Source: Eumeta japonica
Taxonomy: Eukaryota; Arthropoda; Insecta; Lepidoptera; Psychidae
Direction of reading: 5' to 3'
Length of the DNA: 64,000 bases
Assembly (NCBI GenBank): GCA_005406025.1
Contig: BGZK01001244.1
Span: 1-64,000, forward strand
The notes below the pieces were generated by a model. That model saw nothing but the letters and a program-made list of their open reading frames with translations. It searched no databases and had not been told where the DNA came from. Both the position numbers and the translations under genes were made by a program. Shown here in pieces: positions 1-11,366 of this stretch (the stretch's first letter is position 1; each line of letters begins with the position of its first letter).

Positions 1-167
1 CCAGTCAGTCCGCCTTCAACCGCCGACGAGGAAACACTCTCTACCCGAGTTCTGAAACGAAGTTCTGGTCCGCCCTCCGCGCCGTTAGTCTCACAGTAAA
101 AGTGACTTTGTGTGTGTTGTATTTTCCTCATTTAAATCCCAGCCTGCCTAAAAATATATGCCGAACA
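1..167 (+). repeat. 5' LTR of BEL/Pao element, partial
   Basis: Matches 6361-6535 of the 3' LTR and ends in the same ...CCGAACA. The window begins at the CAGTCAGT motif that also marks the likely start of transcription in the 3' LTR, so only the R/U5 part is seen. Against the 3' copy it lacks bases in at least four places and has about one substitution, so most differences are small deletions. I could not identify a convincing primer-binding site directly after it. Confidence 0.9.
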
Positions 168-358
168 AAAATCTCCTTCGAGTTATCCGGATTGTGAGGA
201 AAATTGTGAAAACTGTGTTGTGAATAAAGTGAAAATGGCATCAACCAGAAGCAAAACGCGATTAAGAGAGTGCAATACAGCGGAAGAAAGTACGATCGCC
301 GACCTGGGCTAGTGTCGTTCGGCGGGCCCGCATCTCCTCCACGGTCCGTCGCCGTACA

Positions 359-1460
359 GTGAATCCCGACGCGCCCGCCGCGCTCATACCGATGAGTGGC
401 GGAGTAACGATCGATCACAGTGCTAGTGAAAGAGTGCCAACGACATCGCCCGTCCTCCTCCGGCGCGCGGTGTCACGTGCCGCGTCCGTATCGTCGCGCT
501 CAACCCAAGCCAGCAGAGCCGCCGCACGCCTCCGTATGGAATATGAGGCCGCGGAGGAGCTCGCTGCGATACAGAAACAGGACGCAGAAATACGGCGCGA
601 GTTGGTTAAGAAAAGGCTGGCCATGAATTTGGCAGAAATAGAAGCAGCCACCGAATGTGACGAAGCCGAAGAACATGCTGTCCACCGAACGGAAGATTCC
701 GCTCGTCGTGTGGAAGCCTGGATCGAGAGCACCACCGGTAGTGAACGTCATCAACGCCGCCGCGAATCAAGCGGGGATACCTCGGCGTGAAGGCGTGGCG
801 GACGACGCCGCCAGAACAACGCTACCGGACCGAGTGCAACCGGGCTCAGTGGCGAGACGTGAACATAGCAGTGAAAGGGCGGGGCCTCAGCCGAGCTCGC
901 CGATGCTATAAACAAACTGGCGAGACCGCGGCCGATACCGCGCCAAGTTTATGAGCTGCCCTCCTTCACGGGAACGTTAACGAGTGGCGGCTGTTCAAAA
1001 CTCATATGAAGCGACGACATCGACATATGAGTACAAGCCGTATGAAAATTTAGCGCGGCTACGGATGGCCGTGCAGGGAAAAGCCCGCACCGCCGTATGT
1101 CACCTACTAGCTGCAAACTCAAAACCCGAAGACATCATGGCAGCACTAGAAAAGAAGTTTGGTCGGCCCGAGCAGCTGGTCGACGAAGTGCTGAAGGAGG
1201 TGAAAGTGATGTCGAGGCTCACGGACAGCGGTCGTGAAATTAACGATTTCGCCATCACGACGCGCAACTGCGTGGCCGTACTACAAGAGATAGACGAAGA
1301 GGGCCACATACATAACCCGGTCCTCCTGAAAGAGATATTGGAAAAATGACTCTTCTACGCAATAAATTTGCTGAATACTGGATGATGAAGAGAGAAGAGG
1401 GTCGTCGGGAGGCCAAGCTGATCGTACCAGCCGACTTCTGGAGAGGGAAGCCGAGTTAGC
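359..1460 (+). pseudogene. BEL/Pao gag, N-terminal and DUF1759-like part, frameshifted
   Basis: The first part (359-790) encodes a 143-residue stretch rich in Ala, Glu and Arg with a predicted coiled coil at about residues 55-110, as in the N-terminus of BEL Gag. The next part (984-1349) in another frame carries a region like DUF1759: YKPYENLARLRMAVQGKA followed by an HLL...ALEKKFGRPEQLV segment. Gag forms the cytoplasmic particle that packages element RNA. The frame is broken around 800-980 and after 1349. No intact start can be chosen. Confidence 0.82.
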
Positions 1461-1552
1461 CGCCGTCTACGCCCGCCGCCGCCGCACTGCAGTTAAGCGC
1501 GAGCGCACCGGGAGGATAGCCGAGCGCACCGCGGCGACGTGAAGCCTTCAAA

Positions 1553-2179
1553 GTGAACGCGCGCGGCAGTCCGAAGTGCGCGTCCGAGCATAAGCTCGCC
1601 GCGTGTGACGCCTTTAAGGCGCTAAATAGTGATGAGAAATGGGACTTTGTAAAACGTGAAAAACTCTGTTTCAAGTGCATAACAAAAACGCACCCGCGCG
1701 CGTACTGCCGTGCGAAAGGCTGCGCAAAGTGTAACCGCGGCCACCATACGCTGCTCCATCCGAGCACGGGCAGCGACGCGCGACCCGCGCGGGCGGCGCA
1801 CCCGAACGAATCGGCCGTCAGCGAAACCGTGCCGAATATCGGGACCGGTGAGTCAAAAGCGCTGCTGAAAATTGTGCCAGTGACTATCCGGGCCGCCGAT
1901 AGAGAAATAAAAGTGCACGCGCTGTTAGACGACGGTGCGACGGTGACGTTGTTGGACGACAGTGTCGCGAGTCATATCAACGCCAAAGGACCGCGGGCCG
2001 AGTTAAAATTAATAAGCGCGCGCGGTCACCAAATAAGTGATCGAAACTCGCGACGAATAAAAATAAAAGTGCGCGGACCGAACGGTGTCGAACGCGACAT
2101 CCAGTGTCGCACGATCACGCGACTCGATCTGCCGTCGCAGTCACCACGGCGGACGAGATCTCCAGCCATCACCACCTGA
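1553..2179 (+). pseudogene. BEL/Pao nucleocapsid zinc knuckle and aspartic protease
   Basis: A 208-residue open stretch. Residues about 39-72 hold Cys/His pairs typical of the BEL zinc knuckle (LCFKC...HPRAYC...GCAKCNRGHHTLLH). Residues about 115-195 look like the DUF1758 retropepsin: the active-site loop is LLDDGATVTLLD, so the usual DS/TG is DDG here. The protease would cut Gag-Pol in the particle. The frame then shifts at about 2100-2180 into the region leading to reverse transcriptase. Loss of the Ser/Thr after the first Asp could affect catalysis, but many BEL proteases vary here. Confidence 0.85.
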
Positions 2180-3512
2180 ATGAGTGCCACCTGGAGGCGC
2201 CAGACGCCAGGCCGCTGCTGCTCATCGGCCAGGACAATTGGGAACTCATCACCGGCAGCGACGTCCGGCGTGGAAAATCAGGTGAGCCAGTCGCGTCTTT
2301 GACGGGTCTCGGGTGGGTGGTGCACGGTAGAAGGGGTAGGACGACAACGAACGACGGAATGATACATTGTCTCGCGGACTTAGAGTTGGCGGTGAGGGAA
2401 CACTTTGAAATAGAGTCGTTAGGTATAACGCAGAGAGAGCGCGAAAACGCCGAAGTGAAACGAGCGAGTCGTATCCTGAATGACACGACGCGCCGTATAG
2501 GGAACAAATGGGAGACGGGTCTCCTTTGGAAGGAAGATGACCCGCGATTCCCGGACAATTACAATGGAGCCAGAAAACGGTTGACGAATATAGAGAACAA
2601 GATGGACCGCGACCCTTTCGCCGCCGCGTACACGGCGCAAATCGAAAATTAATAGAAAACGGGTACGCGCGTAGGTTGGAAAATAGAGCGCAAGTGCGCG
2701 ACTGTTTCTTTCTCCCACATTTCGCCGTTACAAATCCGAACAAGCCTAACAAGATTCGAGTCGTGTTCGACGCGGCCGCCCGTTTCGAGGGGAAGTCGCT
2801 AAACGACTACTTGCTTTCGGGTCCCGATTTGTTAAATAGTCTGACAGGGATTCTGTTCAGATTTAGAATAGGAAGCGTAGCCTTCACGGGAGACATCCGG
2901 GACATGTTTCTGCAGTACGTGTCTGCGCTCCCGATCAACGAGCGCAGCTATTTCTGTGGCGAGGTGCCGATCGCGACAGCGAGCCCGTGTACGCGATGAC
3001 TTCGCTGATTTTGGCGCGTCGTCATCGCCGACGTCCGCGATCTACGTACTCAACAAAATGCGGAAACATGTTCAGATGAGTACCCAAATGCTGAAATGGC
3101 AGTGAAACGGGATCACTACGTGGACGACTTCATCTGTTCGACAGACCCAGTGCCGGAAGCCGCAAAATTAATAAGCGACGTCACCATAGTGCACGCGCGG
3201 GGGCTTCGATATCCGGGGTGGGCGACTAACGCGCCGGAATTAAAGAAAGCCTGTCGGCGGAGTCGTCCGCGGAGGCCGCCACCGTGTCACCTGCACAAGA
3301 CGAAAACAGAACGGGCGCTAGGCTTGATATGGGAACCGGAATGCGACAGTCTAGGGTTCGACGTCACATTCAAGAAGCTTCCGCGTGACATTGTAAACGG
3401 GAAAATAAGCCTACGAAAAGGCAATTTTGAGCCTGATTCATGTCAATCTTCGACCCGCTCGGTCTTCTGTCCCGTGACAATAAAGGAAAAAAGGGTAAAA
3501 AGTTTTACGTGA
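2180..3512 (+). pseudogene. BEL/Pao reverse transcriptase, interrupted
   Basis: 2104-2652 encodes the linker with LLIGQDNWELI and TGLGWVVHG, typical of the BEL region before RT. 2676-2999 continues with FAVTNPNKPNKIRVVFDAAA and the SVAFTGDIRDMFLQ motif carrying an RT catalytic Asp. 3096-3512 carries the RDHYVDDFICS catalytic motif and ends in the FDPLG...SPVTIK region (frame shifted). Synthesis of cDNA from element RNA would be its role. At about 3500 the coding sequence is cut by an unrelated insertion and resumes at 3862. Several frameshifts and a deletion near 3000-3095 make it non-functional. Confidence 0.88.
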
Positions 3513-3862
3513 CAACGACTTTGAATGGTAAAATCATTTTAATGTGAATATTCATTCGTATAGTAGGAAGAAGGATGAAATAATAGTAACAATTTAAAAC
3601 ATTTACATTACAAAGAATCTCGCACTGAATTTCATATTAACAAAATTTTATTTTACCTTTACATACATACGTATTTATATACAATATACATACAATAACT
3701 TGCAAAATTTGCAAGCTATGCACTATTCTAGTGCGACCGATCATAGTTGAGTGGGAGAGAGACGCAAGGCATTCCTCTCTCTCGTTCGGTGATCACGTTA
3801 CGAGCGTTACACTTTTCATAAGTGACTCCCAGCGCAACCTAATTTAAGACGTGTCACGTCAA
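3501..3862. mobile_element. MITE-like insertion inside BEL pol
   Basis: The RT text stops at about 3490 and picks up again at 3862 (MQRIWRSIGWDD), and the AT-rich DNA between does not code. Its ends are imperfect inverted repeats: TTTTACGTGACAACGACTT on the left, and TTTGACGTGACACGTCTT as the reverse complement of the right. No clear target duplication was found. The boundaries are inferred from the coding sequence it splits and may be off by about 10 bases. Confidence 0.7.
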
Positions 3863-3867
3863 ATTTA

Positions 3868-4775
3868 ATGCAACGAATCTGGAGATCGATAGGATGGGAC
3901 GACGTACTACTCGAGCGCGACTACGCAAAATGGGTAGACGACGAGGTGAAGCTATCTCAGCTGCGAATACCGCGATGCTACGCGCTTAGGTCATCCAAGA
4001 TAGAGCTCCACGTATTCGGAGACGCGAGCGAACACGCGTACGCGGCCGTCGCCTATTGGCGCGGTACGACCCGACGGCACGGTACATCTGCGCTCGTCGC
4101 CGGCAAGTCACGAGTTGCACCAAACGTCGTCGCGGCTCGAACTGCAAGCGGCGCTTTTGGCCTGTCGCCCAGCGACGAATATCCAAAGGAGCACGGGATC
4201 GCGACAGAACGTAGGGTGTTATGGTGCGACTCAAAGACAGTCCTGCGATGGATCAGATCGGACCCGCGGGCATATAAGCCGTTCAGCGCACCGCCTCGCT
4301 GAACTCGACGAGCGCCCGATCGTAACGAGTGGCGTTGGGTGAATTCCGCGGATAACCCGCGGACGACGCGACGCGCGCGGACTGCGATCTGGAGCGGTGG
4401 CTGAACGGGCCCACGTTTCTTCTACGGAACGAAGACGCGTGGCCGATCGATAATGACGTCGTCGATGAACGCGTAGCCGACGACGAAGTGAAAGGGGAAT
4501 CGATCAACGTAGTATGCACCACTCATACCGGGGACGTCATAGATGTGACTAGGTTCTCCTCGTGGACCCGCCTGGTGCGTACGTACGCCCGGGTGCTGTA
4601 CTTCATCCGCAGGCTGAGGAAACAACAGCAGCCGTTCGGCGCCGATGATGTTATCGACGCTGAAACACGCCTGCTCAGGGCATCACAAAGAAGGGCGTTC
4701 AGCGATGAAATGCGGGCCGCCGTAGGCGCGGCCACTCCCGAGGAAGCAGTCTACGGGCGCTGGACGTCATGCTGA
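3868..4775 (+). pseudogene. BEL/Pao RT C-terminus and RNase H-like region
   Basis: Three frames in turn encode IELHVFGDASEHAYAAVAY (3868-4302), the ELQAALLACR segment (4115 onward) and VLWCDSKTVLRWI, the set of acidic motifs (Asp, Glu, Asp) of the BEL/Pao RNase H-like domain. From 4488, FSSWTRLVRTYARVLYFIRRL leads towards the integrase. The role would be removal of RNA from the RNA:DNA hybrid during reverse transcription. Frameshifts at about 4120-4200 and 4310-4480 break it. Confidence 0.83.
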
Positions 4776-4799
4776 CTGACGACTGGCTACGAGTGGGCG

Positions 4800-5990
4800 G
4801 CCGCTTACGCCGCTCGCCGACCCTAAGTTTCGATGAAAACACCCCATCATATTAGACGGCCGGGATCACGCCGTCCGCCTGCTCGTCGAGCATTATCACC
4901 GGCGAGCGGGCCACGCCAATCACGAAGCAGTTGTAAACATCATCCGGGAAAGATTCTGGATCACGAGACTCAGACCGACGGTGAAGAAAGTGGCCAACGC
5001 CTGCCGCCTGTGTCGAGTTCGACGCGCACAGCCGGTCACGCCGAAGATGGCCGACCTCCCGGAGGGCGCCTCGCCTTCGTCAAAGGCCATTTACGCACAC
5101 AGGGTGGACTACTTCGGGCCACTGGAGGTGACCGTCGGGCGACGTCGAGAGAAGAGGTGGGCGGCGTTATTCACGTGTCTGACGACGCGCTGTCCATATG
5201 GAGGTTGCGTCCTCGCTATCCGCCGACTCCATGATAATGGCGCTGCGAAGATTTATGGCAAGACGAGGTCAACCCGACACGCTATATAGCGACCACGGCA
5301 CAAACTTCGTGGGCGCAGCCGCAGAACTCTCCCGAGCTCGCCTGGAGATAGAAGAGCGAATGTCCGACGAGGCGACGACTCGGGCGATACGATGGCTGCG
5401 CATACCCCACACGCCCCGCATATGGGCGGAAGCTGGGAACGCCTGGTCAGGTCCATAAAGGTGGCTTTGAGCGCCACACTGCATACCAGAGCTCCGAAAG
5501 ACGAAGTACTACACACACTGCTGCTGGAGGCCGAATTTGTTGTGAACTCGACCGCTCACACATATCGGTCCTCCCGAGTGACCCACGGCGCTGACCCCGA
5601 ATCATTTCCTGCTGGGGTCAGCCGCCGGCCGATGGCAGCCGGGACATTTCGACACCTCTGAAGAATGTTCCCGAAAACAGTGGCGAGCGAGTCAGGCGCT
5701 CGCAGAGATGTTCTGGCAGAGATGGCTGCGAGAATACCTCCCCACGCTGCAGAGACGTCACAAGTGGACAGGGGAGGCCACCGATCAAAGTCGGAGACGC
5801 GGTCGTCATCACCGACCCGCCTTACCACGTAACACGTGGCCGAGGGCATCGTCGAACGGGTCTACCCAGGGATCGACGGGCAAGTGCGAGTGGTGGACAT
5901 TCGCACGGCCCATGGACGGCTGAGACGACCAACTGCGCGCCTGGCGGTCCTGCCTACCGAAGTGGAGTCGTCGCACGCTCCGACCGGGGT
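4800..5990 (+). pseudogene. BEL/Pao integrase, frameshifted
   Basis: A zinc-binding N-terminus is visible (HYHRRAGHANHE followed by CRLCRVRRAQP near 4890-5040). The core holds HRVDYFGPLEV (first Asp), LYSDHGTNFVGAAAEL (second Asp, 5278-5325) and GGSWERLVRSIKVAL (Glu, about 5424-5470), the DDE triad of retroviral-type integrases. Downstream, 5700-5940 resembles the C-terminal DUF5641 domain of BEL elements. Each motif lies in a different frame, so the enzyme is not made from this copy. Confidence 0.87.
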
Positions 5991-5994
5991 GGAT

Positions 5995-6535
5995 TGTTGA
6001 CGGCAGAATTACGACCGCCCTGCGCGGCTGTCGCTGCGTCCGCCGATTAGTTGATAAGGAAATGTAAATGTAGGATAGCGGCTGCGGGATAAAAACTGAA
6101 TAAAAGGCCGTGCTATATAGCAAAGTTGCCTCTGAATATTAAAAGACCGAGAAGGCACCCGCAGCCGCATAAGTAGCATAAGTAGTTAAGTTAACATTGT
6201 ATATAAATGTATGTGTAAACTAATAACAATAAAATGCGATGAGTCAGAGGCGAGGGTGCGCGGGGTCGGACCTCTCATTGGCCGCGCGGTAAGAGACGCG
6301 CGCGCACGGGAAGGCGACCGCGCTCGGCGCACAGCGCTGTTATATGAGCGCGGCCCGCCACAGTCAGTCCGCCTTCAACCGCCGACGAGGAAACACTCTC
6401 TCTACTCCGAGTTCTGAAACAAAGTTCTGGTCCGCCCTCCGCCCGCCGTTAGTCTCACAGTGCAAAAGTGACTTTGTGTGTGTTGTGTATTTTCCTCATT
6501 TAAATCCCAGCCTGCCTAAAAATATATGCCGAACA
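5995..6535 (+). repeat. 3' LTR of BEL/Pao element, complete
   Basis: Starts TGTTGA just after a purine-rich GACCGGGGTGGA tract (likely polypurine tract) and ends CGAACA, giving the usual TG...CA ends and a length of 541 bp. Its last 175 bp align with window positions 2-167. It abuts tRNA-like sequence at 6536. Confidence 0.85.
6340..6368 (+). promoter_or_regulatory. Putative LTR core promoter
   Basis: A TATA-like TTATATGA at about 6340 is followed some 20 bp later by CAGTCAGT, which resembles the arthropod initiator TCAGT. This is the expected arrangement for the U3/R boundary of an LTR. Inferred from motif spacing only. Confidence 0.4.
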
Positions 6536-6610
6536 ATCAGAGCTCGAAATCAGAATCATCCTATTCAAAAGCAACACTCTTAACTACTCAGCTACCTGGA
6601 CTGTATCGAA
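6536..6610 (-). repeat. tRNA-like SINE fragment (target of the BEL insertion)
   Basis: Read on the minus strand, AGGTAGCTGAGTAGTTAAGA has the A-box-like layout of a tRNA D-arm, and GATTTCGAGCT lies where a T-arm would be. It is too degenerate to be a tRNA gene. The 3' LTR begins within the T-arm-like part, so the retrotransposon entered an older SINE. Confidence 0.5.
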
Positions 6611-7140
6611 TTAATCCTGGACAGCGAAGTATTTTTTTAGCGTCGATGAAAATTGTCAGAAGATTTATTTTTGTAATGAGTTTGTGTTGAACATTTTGAT
6701 TAATATACGGCTGAAAACCTAAATGTAAATGACCTCGTAAATCATTGAAATGTGGATATACCAGAAGCACACAGCATATAAATAACATCGACATAAAAAT
6801 ACAATGTTACTATACAGTGGCCGAAGCAATACACAACAGCGAAGCTATGTACCCGTGAATTTGGTAGATTTATTTAAATTAGTATATTCTCTCGTTTATA
6901 ACTTATGGCTTAGATTTATAGAGAGCTCTCGCGTTTATAGTTGAGATTTATAGAGAACTGGCTTATATTTTCAACAGTAAAAAAATAATTGAGAATCCTC
7001 ATAATGCTTTCTTCAACAACCTTCAAATGTATAGAATCGCTTCCTCATTCACACAAATAGATTATTTTTTTTATGCCATATTACGTTTTGTTATCGAAGG
7101 TACGTTATATACGTGTTATTACTAAAGGCTCACACCACAT

Positions 7141-7203
<63 letters not shown>

Positions 7204-8984
7204 ATGCTTCCGCTCGTAAAACTCAAGACAATTATTTGGTCTCATAATCATTCAAAATCGGATACTCTAGTATTATCCAAAATATCTAATACGTATTGAA
7301 ACTTTCCTTTCGCCCGATGAAAGTGGAAACTCTCTCAAACGAGCCCGTTCGAGGTGTCATTTAGATGTAATATCGGATATCAAAGTTGTTCATCCTTTGC
7401 CGAGGAGCTGGCATTCCCTTTTAGGGCGATAATTGATTTTTGAACACCCGATAGAATCTTGTAGTTTGTAACGCGATAATCCCGTTTATCCCGAATCAGG
7501 ACCTATGTCAACCACCTTGTTTACTCGGGAAAGTTCCAGTGTTGAGTGTCTATTTTTAGAATATGGTAGGTGTCCGTCGGCAATATTTAGTTGGGGGACA
7601 CTTATTGATGAAGCCGGATTGTTCTCGTCAATCTGACCGTGCTCCTCGGAAGTTCTTCATGGTAAACATCAGCCGTGCAAGAACTCAGTAAGCCATAGTC
7701 GGTTACAAGGGACCGTAGAACGATCACCATTACCCGTTCTATAGTATGAGCATCTCTTTAAGCTACAGTGATGGGATGTGATACTGGATACATCCGACGC
7801 CAAGTTTTCTTCATTCCCAATTCTTGTGATAGATTCACTTCACGTCTAACGCCGCAATCGATCCGAAATTCCGTGTACGAAAATCCGTAAACTCGGTGCA
7901 AACTTCCACTAGGTTTTCTTGCAGGTTCCGATCCGAAGCCAATTCTTCTAATCACTAACCCGCCAGAGCATGTAGGAAATGTTTATGTCAAGTTACCACG
8001 TAGCAAAGGACTGTAATTTTCCACTCGAGAAAATAAATGGTACGAACAACCGCACTACCTATTTTTTTTTTTTTTTTCATTTCGGTCTGTTTCGTAATTT
8101 GTCACAACAAAGAAGTTTTTCATTCTTAACGGTCACGTTCTTTCACGTGTAAAGTCTTTTCGGGTCGTATTAATGTAGTGTTGTAAATGTTTATATCTGT
8201 ATGAATTCGGGTTATCGATAAATAGCGAGTGCCATCCGTGTTATCCTTTGTCGTTTGAATAAGAGAAAAGAAAATTTACAAATAATAGCGACTTATGAGG
8301 AGACGGTCACTCCCACAGATTGCTCACTATTCCTCATTTATCTCTAGTCTAACAAATCTGTAGTCGTCTAGATTTCACATCTATAGCCTAGATTTTTAAA
8401 AACAATTAGATATCTTTAATTAATAAGGTCCAAAAAAAACTGTGCATGTGTTCGTATACAGGCACTGTGAAACTTTTTTTTCGACAAATAATTTTTAATT
8501 TATTTTATTTACGAAATAAGTAAGTTGAACGAAATTAAATTTGGACCAATTCAAAAATAATATGGATGGCTATCGAGGGACGAGGAAAATGAGATGGAAT
8601 TTGAACGGTATTAGACCAGCGTGTACAACTATGATATAAGAATTTTTTATATAATAATAGGAGTCAATTCTTTAAATTATCTGTATACAGGTATACAAAT
8701 TTTCCCATTTTCATCTATTAACGAGAGTACAACGATAGTAATAGTTGCCGACGAGAGGCGAAATATAATTACGTTAGTGAAGTCCTCTCAAATGCTTCGC
8801 ATCGTGACTCGTTCAATGTTTGGATTTGTATACAAGAAAGTCCATGCAAGCATAGATAATACAAAACAAAAAATTGTTTTTGACCTTTATTTTCTTTTTT
8901 TTATATTGTATGTATAGTGTGTTATATTATCAATAATTATTTTTCAATAAAACTGACTTAAATGCAAAACCATATTTTTGGTAA
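6611..8984. other. Non-coding AT-rich stretch
   Basis: No ORF of recognisable type. It holds a long TA dinucleotide tract (listed separately), poly-T near 8060-8080 and degenerate repeats. I see no gene. Confidence 0.6.
7142..7200. repeat. (TA)n microsatellite
   Basis: About 29 uninterrupted TA dinucleotides, preceded by AG and followed by GTTATG. Confidence 0.95.
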
Positions 8985-9180
8985 TAACTAGCTGTCCCGC
9001 CGGCTTCGCTGGGTAATTTTTATTATAAATAAAATGGCGAAGGATTTACGGAATTCTAAAAATGAGTGGCCTAGAACCATTTACAAATCATTCCGCATCG
9101 AATGGTCCCAGTCCCATGTTTATGCGTTTAGTAGTTTTTACGTGATTGGCGAACAAAGACAACCTATTTTCATTATATAT
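8985..9180 (-). repeat. Dispersed retroposon/Helitron-like end, copy 1
   Basis: Begins ACTAGCTGTCCCGCCGGCTT and runs about 190 bp to a TATATGTATAG tract. It is the reverse complement of 61975-62155, with shared blocks such as GGTTGTCTTTGTTCGCCAATCACGT and GGGACCATTCGATGCGGAATGAT split over several lines here. Read on the minus strand, the end is a short GC-rich hairpin followed by CAGCTAGT, which resembles a Helitron 3' end (CTRR preceded by a hairpin), but similar ends also occur in lepidopteran retroposons. Class is uncertain. Confidence 0.7.
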
Positions 9181-9459
9181 GTATAGATTTAGAGTAAAAT
9201 TATAAGAAAATTTATAGGTATTTTTCTTCTTAAAATTCAAAATATAGCTCTGATTTCCACAAAAGTAAATTTTAACCAAAATAACTATTTTTCCCATCAT
9301 TACTTTCGCAAAAGAAAACTAAATTTAACATTTAGAACTCAAATTGAAAAATCGTACTAACCTGCGTAATTAATTTAACTCATTCATTAAAAATAAAAAC
9401 CCTAATTCTCAAAATCATCATTTTGTGATATGTTGGTTGGGAGGAAGGTGAGACTCAGT
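9181..9459. other. Non-coding AT-rich stretch
   Basis: No gene or repeat recognised between the retroposon end and the MITE that follows. Confidence 0.5.
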
Positions 9460-9632
9460 GTACAGTACAACGCACGATACTCTACCGCCGCGAAATCAGT
9501 CACGAGAAGTGTCGCAACGGCTTAAAAAAGGAGCGCGGGGGTGAAGGACGAAGGGTCGGGGAGCGTTGTACCTGCGCATTGCATCATTCGCAAGCAATTC
9601 AGAGCGGCAGACTTTCGTGCGTTGTACTGTAC
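9460..9632. mobile_element. MITE with 17-bp perfect terminal inverted repeats
   Basis: GTACAGTACAACGCACG at 9460-9476 is repeated exactly in inverse at 9616-9632. The similarity continues inward, imperfectly, for about 18 more bases. The 173-bp element has no coding capacity; ORFs crossing it are chance. A decayed second copy lies at 18744-18895. No clear target duplication was found. Confidence 0.85.
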
Positions 9633-9848
9633 GCTACAGCGGCCGCTAACATAGAAACCAAAATTCACGCTGTTATGAACAAATATCGAATGCGTTTTCC
9701 ACAAAGAAAATTTGCATATTTTATTCCCCAGTCCTTCCATTTCACCGCATCAGAGACATCGTGGCAATCAGGCTCGCTTCGTTGATATCCAATTTGATAA
9801 ATACAAAATGAAATGAAAAAATATTTTAAAAACCCCGACTGGATAAAA

Positions 9849-10046
9849 GTGAACTAAAAAGACGGAGACAAGATGATGTAAGAAATCATCCAATTAAATA
9901 TGACAAATATTTGCAGTCGGAGGCATACGTGTAGCAAGAATCGTAGCAACTACGGAAAAGTTAATATGATGCTACCGACTGCAAATGTTTGTCATGTTTG
10001 ATTGGATGATTTCTATCATTATTTTGTTTGTATCTTTTTAGTTCAC
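9849..10046. mobile_element. Fold-back (MITE-like) element with 72-78 bp arms
   Basis: The arm at 9849-9926 pairs with 9969-10046, starting GTGAACTAAAAAGA on each strand and ending near the GCAGTCGG/CCGACTGC motif. Only about 42 bp of unpaired DNA lies between the arms. Weaker pairing appears to run some 20 bp further out on both sides. No protein is encoded. Confidence 0.85.
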
Positions 10047-11366
10047 CTTTAAGCAGTAGGACTTTTTTAATTTTTCAAATTAATTTTTTATTTACTACTC
10101 TTTAGTTCCGTTTTGACAATAAATTAAGATATCTTGTCTTGTAATAATCGTGATAAAGTTCTCTTTCCTATATATGGATATTAATTAATATTAAGAAATT
10201 ATAAATGAAAATTGTGTAATTCCTAAAATAGCGGTTATTGCTGTAAAATGGTTCAGGAAACATCATTTTGCTTTTTAAAAACCTCCTTTATGAAATGTCA
10301 GTCAATATTGTATAAATTTTTTTTCACCTCTACCGCCATTTTGTATTACAGTACGGCCGTCAATCTGGTCGTATAAGAAATTTTTTTTTTAAGTTAATAA
10401 GACCTATTATTTATTTCATTATAAAACCTATATCACAGCTTTATTATGAATTTTTAAAATTTAAGAGGGAACAGTTGTTTACCAACTTTAAATCGTTATA
10501 GATACTAAATCGTTATTTAAAAAAAAAGATGGTTAGATAAACCTGACTTATTAGATGACACTTGATATGATTCATTGACTTAATTTTTTTCCTTTTCACA
10601 ATATGACGTCGCCATATAGAATTTTGGTTACTGCCATGTCTTTAATGACACTCACAAGATTAAAGACAAATCAATTGACACAAAAATCATCAAAATCGAC
10701 TCACAGTTTGGTCTCGAGTGCCACAAAAGAATAAACATACATACATATACTTAGGCTGATAACACATTATCCTCCTTTGCATCGTGCAGTCAGGTCAATA
10801 TTAGTTAACTTTAATATTGTCTATCAATTTTGAATTCTATGAGTTTTCTTCCTATACATTGCTCATATAAAATGCATTATTGCAACACTGATATGATTCT
10901 ATATACAGTGTTGGTTAACCGGACTTTCCATTTTGAGATATTTTCATAATGGCATTTGATCATAATTAAAATGTCTAGTAACATAGATATTTATTTCCTT
11001 ATGCATCATTTGAGAATATTCCAATAAATTAAAACCAAATAAATTATGTTAATACTACCAATTTTTTTAGATATTTTATACATCATATACGCCATTTGTG
11101 ACATTTCAATTTGTACTTCTCATGCGCTCTTTCAGCCGCAACAGCCTCTTGAATAGAAGAATATTATTGGGCTTTTGTTTCTTATGTGCGTTGCCTCTCT
11201 CCTGTAACAAAGAAATGCCACTTTTCACATTTCCGTAGTCAAACTATGGGAAGTCTCACGTTTCGCGACATTTGAACGTCACGGACATTATCATTCTGTA
11301 ATATACAGCCTGAATTAATGCTATCAGACTAAAATCTGACAGAGTTAGAAATATTTATAGTATCTA
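10047..11366. other. Non-coding AT-rich stretch
   Basis: No ORF above background and no recognised repeat class. Confidence 0.5.

Larger units (their letters stand above)
1..6535 (+). mobile_element. BEL/Pao LTR retrotransposon (5' LTR cut by window edge)
   Basis: Two direct copies of an LTR, at 1-167 (only its 3' part is in the window) and 5995-6535, flank a decayed gag-pol. Domain order is BEL/Pao type: coiled-coil and DUF1759-like Gag, zinc knuckle, aspartic protease, reverse transcriptase with YVDD, RNase H-like region, integrase. Reading frame changes at least ten times, so no complete protein can be made from this copy, yet between the breaks the domains are well preserved. A 360-bp MITE-like sequence interrupts pol. 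The 3' LTR ends inside a tRNA-like SINE. The 5' target duplication is outside the window. Family assignment rests on the protein motifs. Confidence 0.93.

Noticed and set aside
168..240. Primer-binding site of the BEL element
   Set aside because: No TGG-starting match to a tRNA 3' end that I could defend close to the LTR end.
6540..6600. Candidate tRNA gene on the minus strand
   Set aside because: Only a D-arm-like part is good; acceptor and anticodon stems fail.
9522..9785. Two overlapping ORFs of about 70 codons on opposite strands
   Set aside because: They cover the MITE at 9460-9632; the open frames come from its inverted repeats and have no domain.
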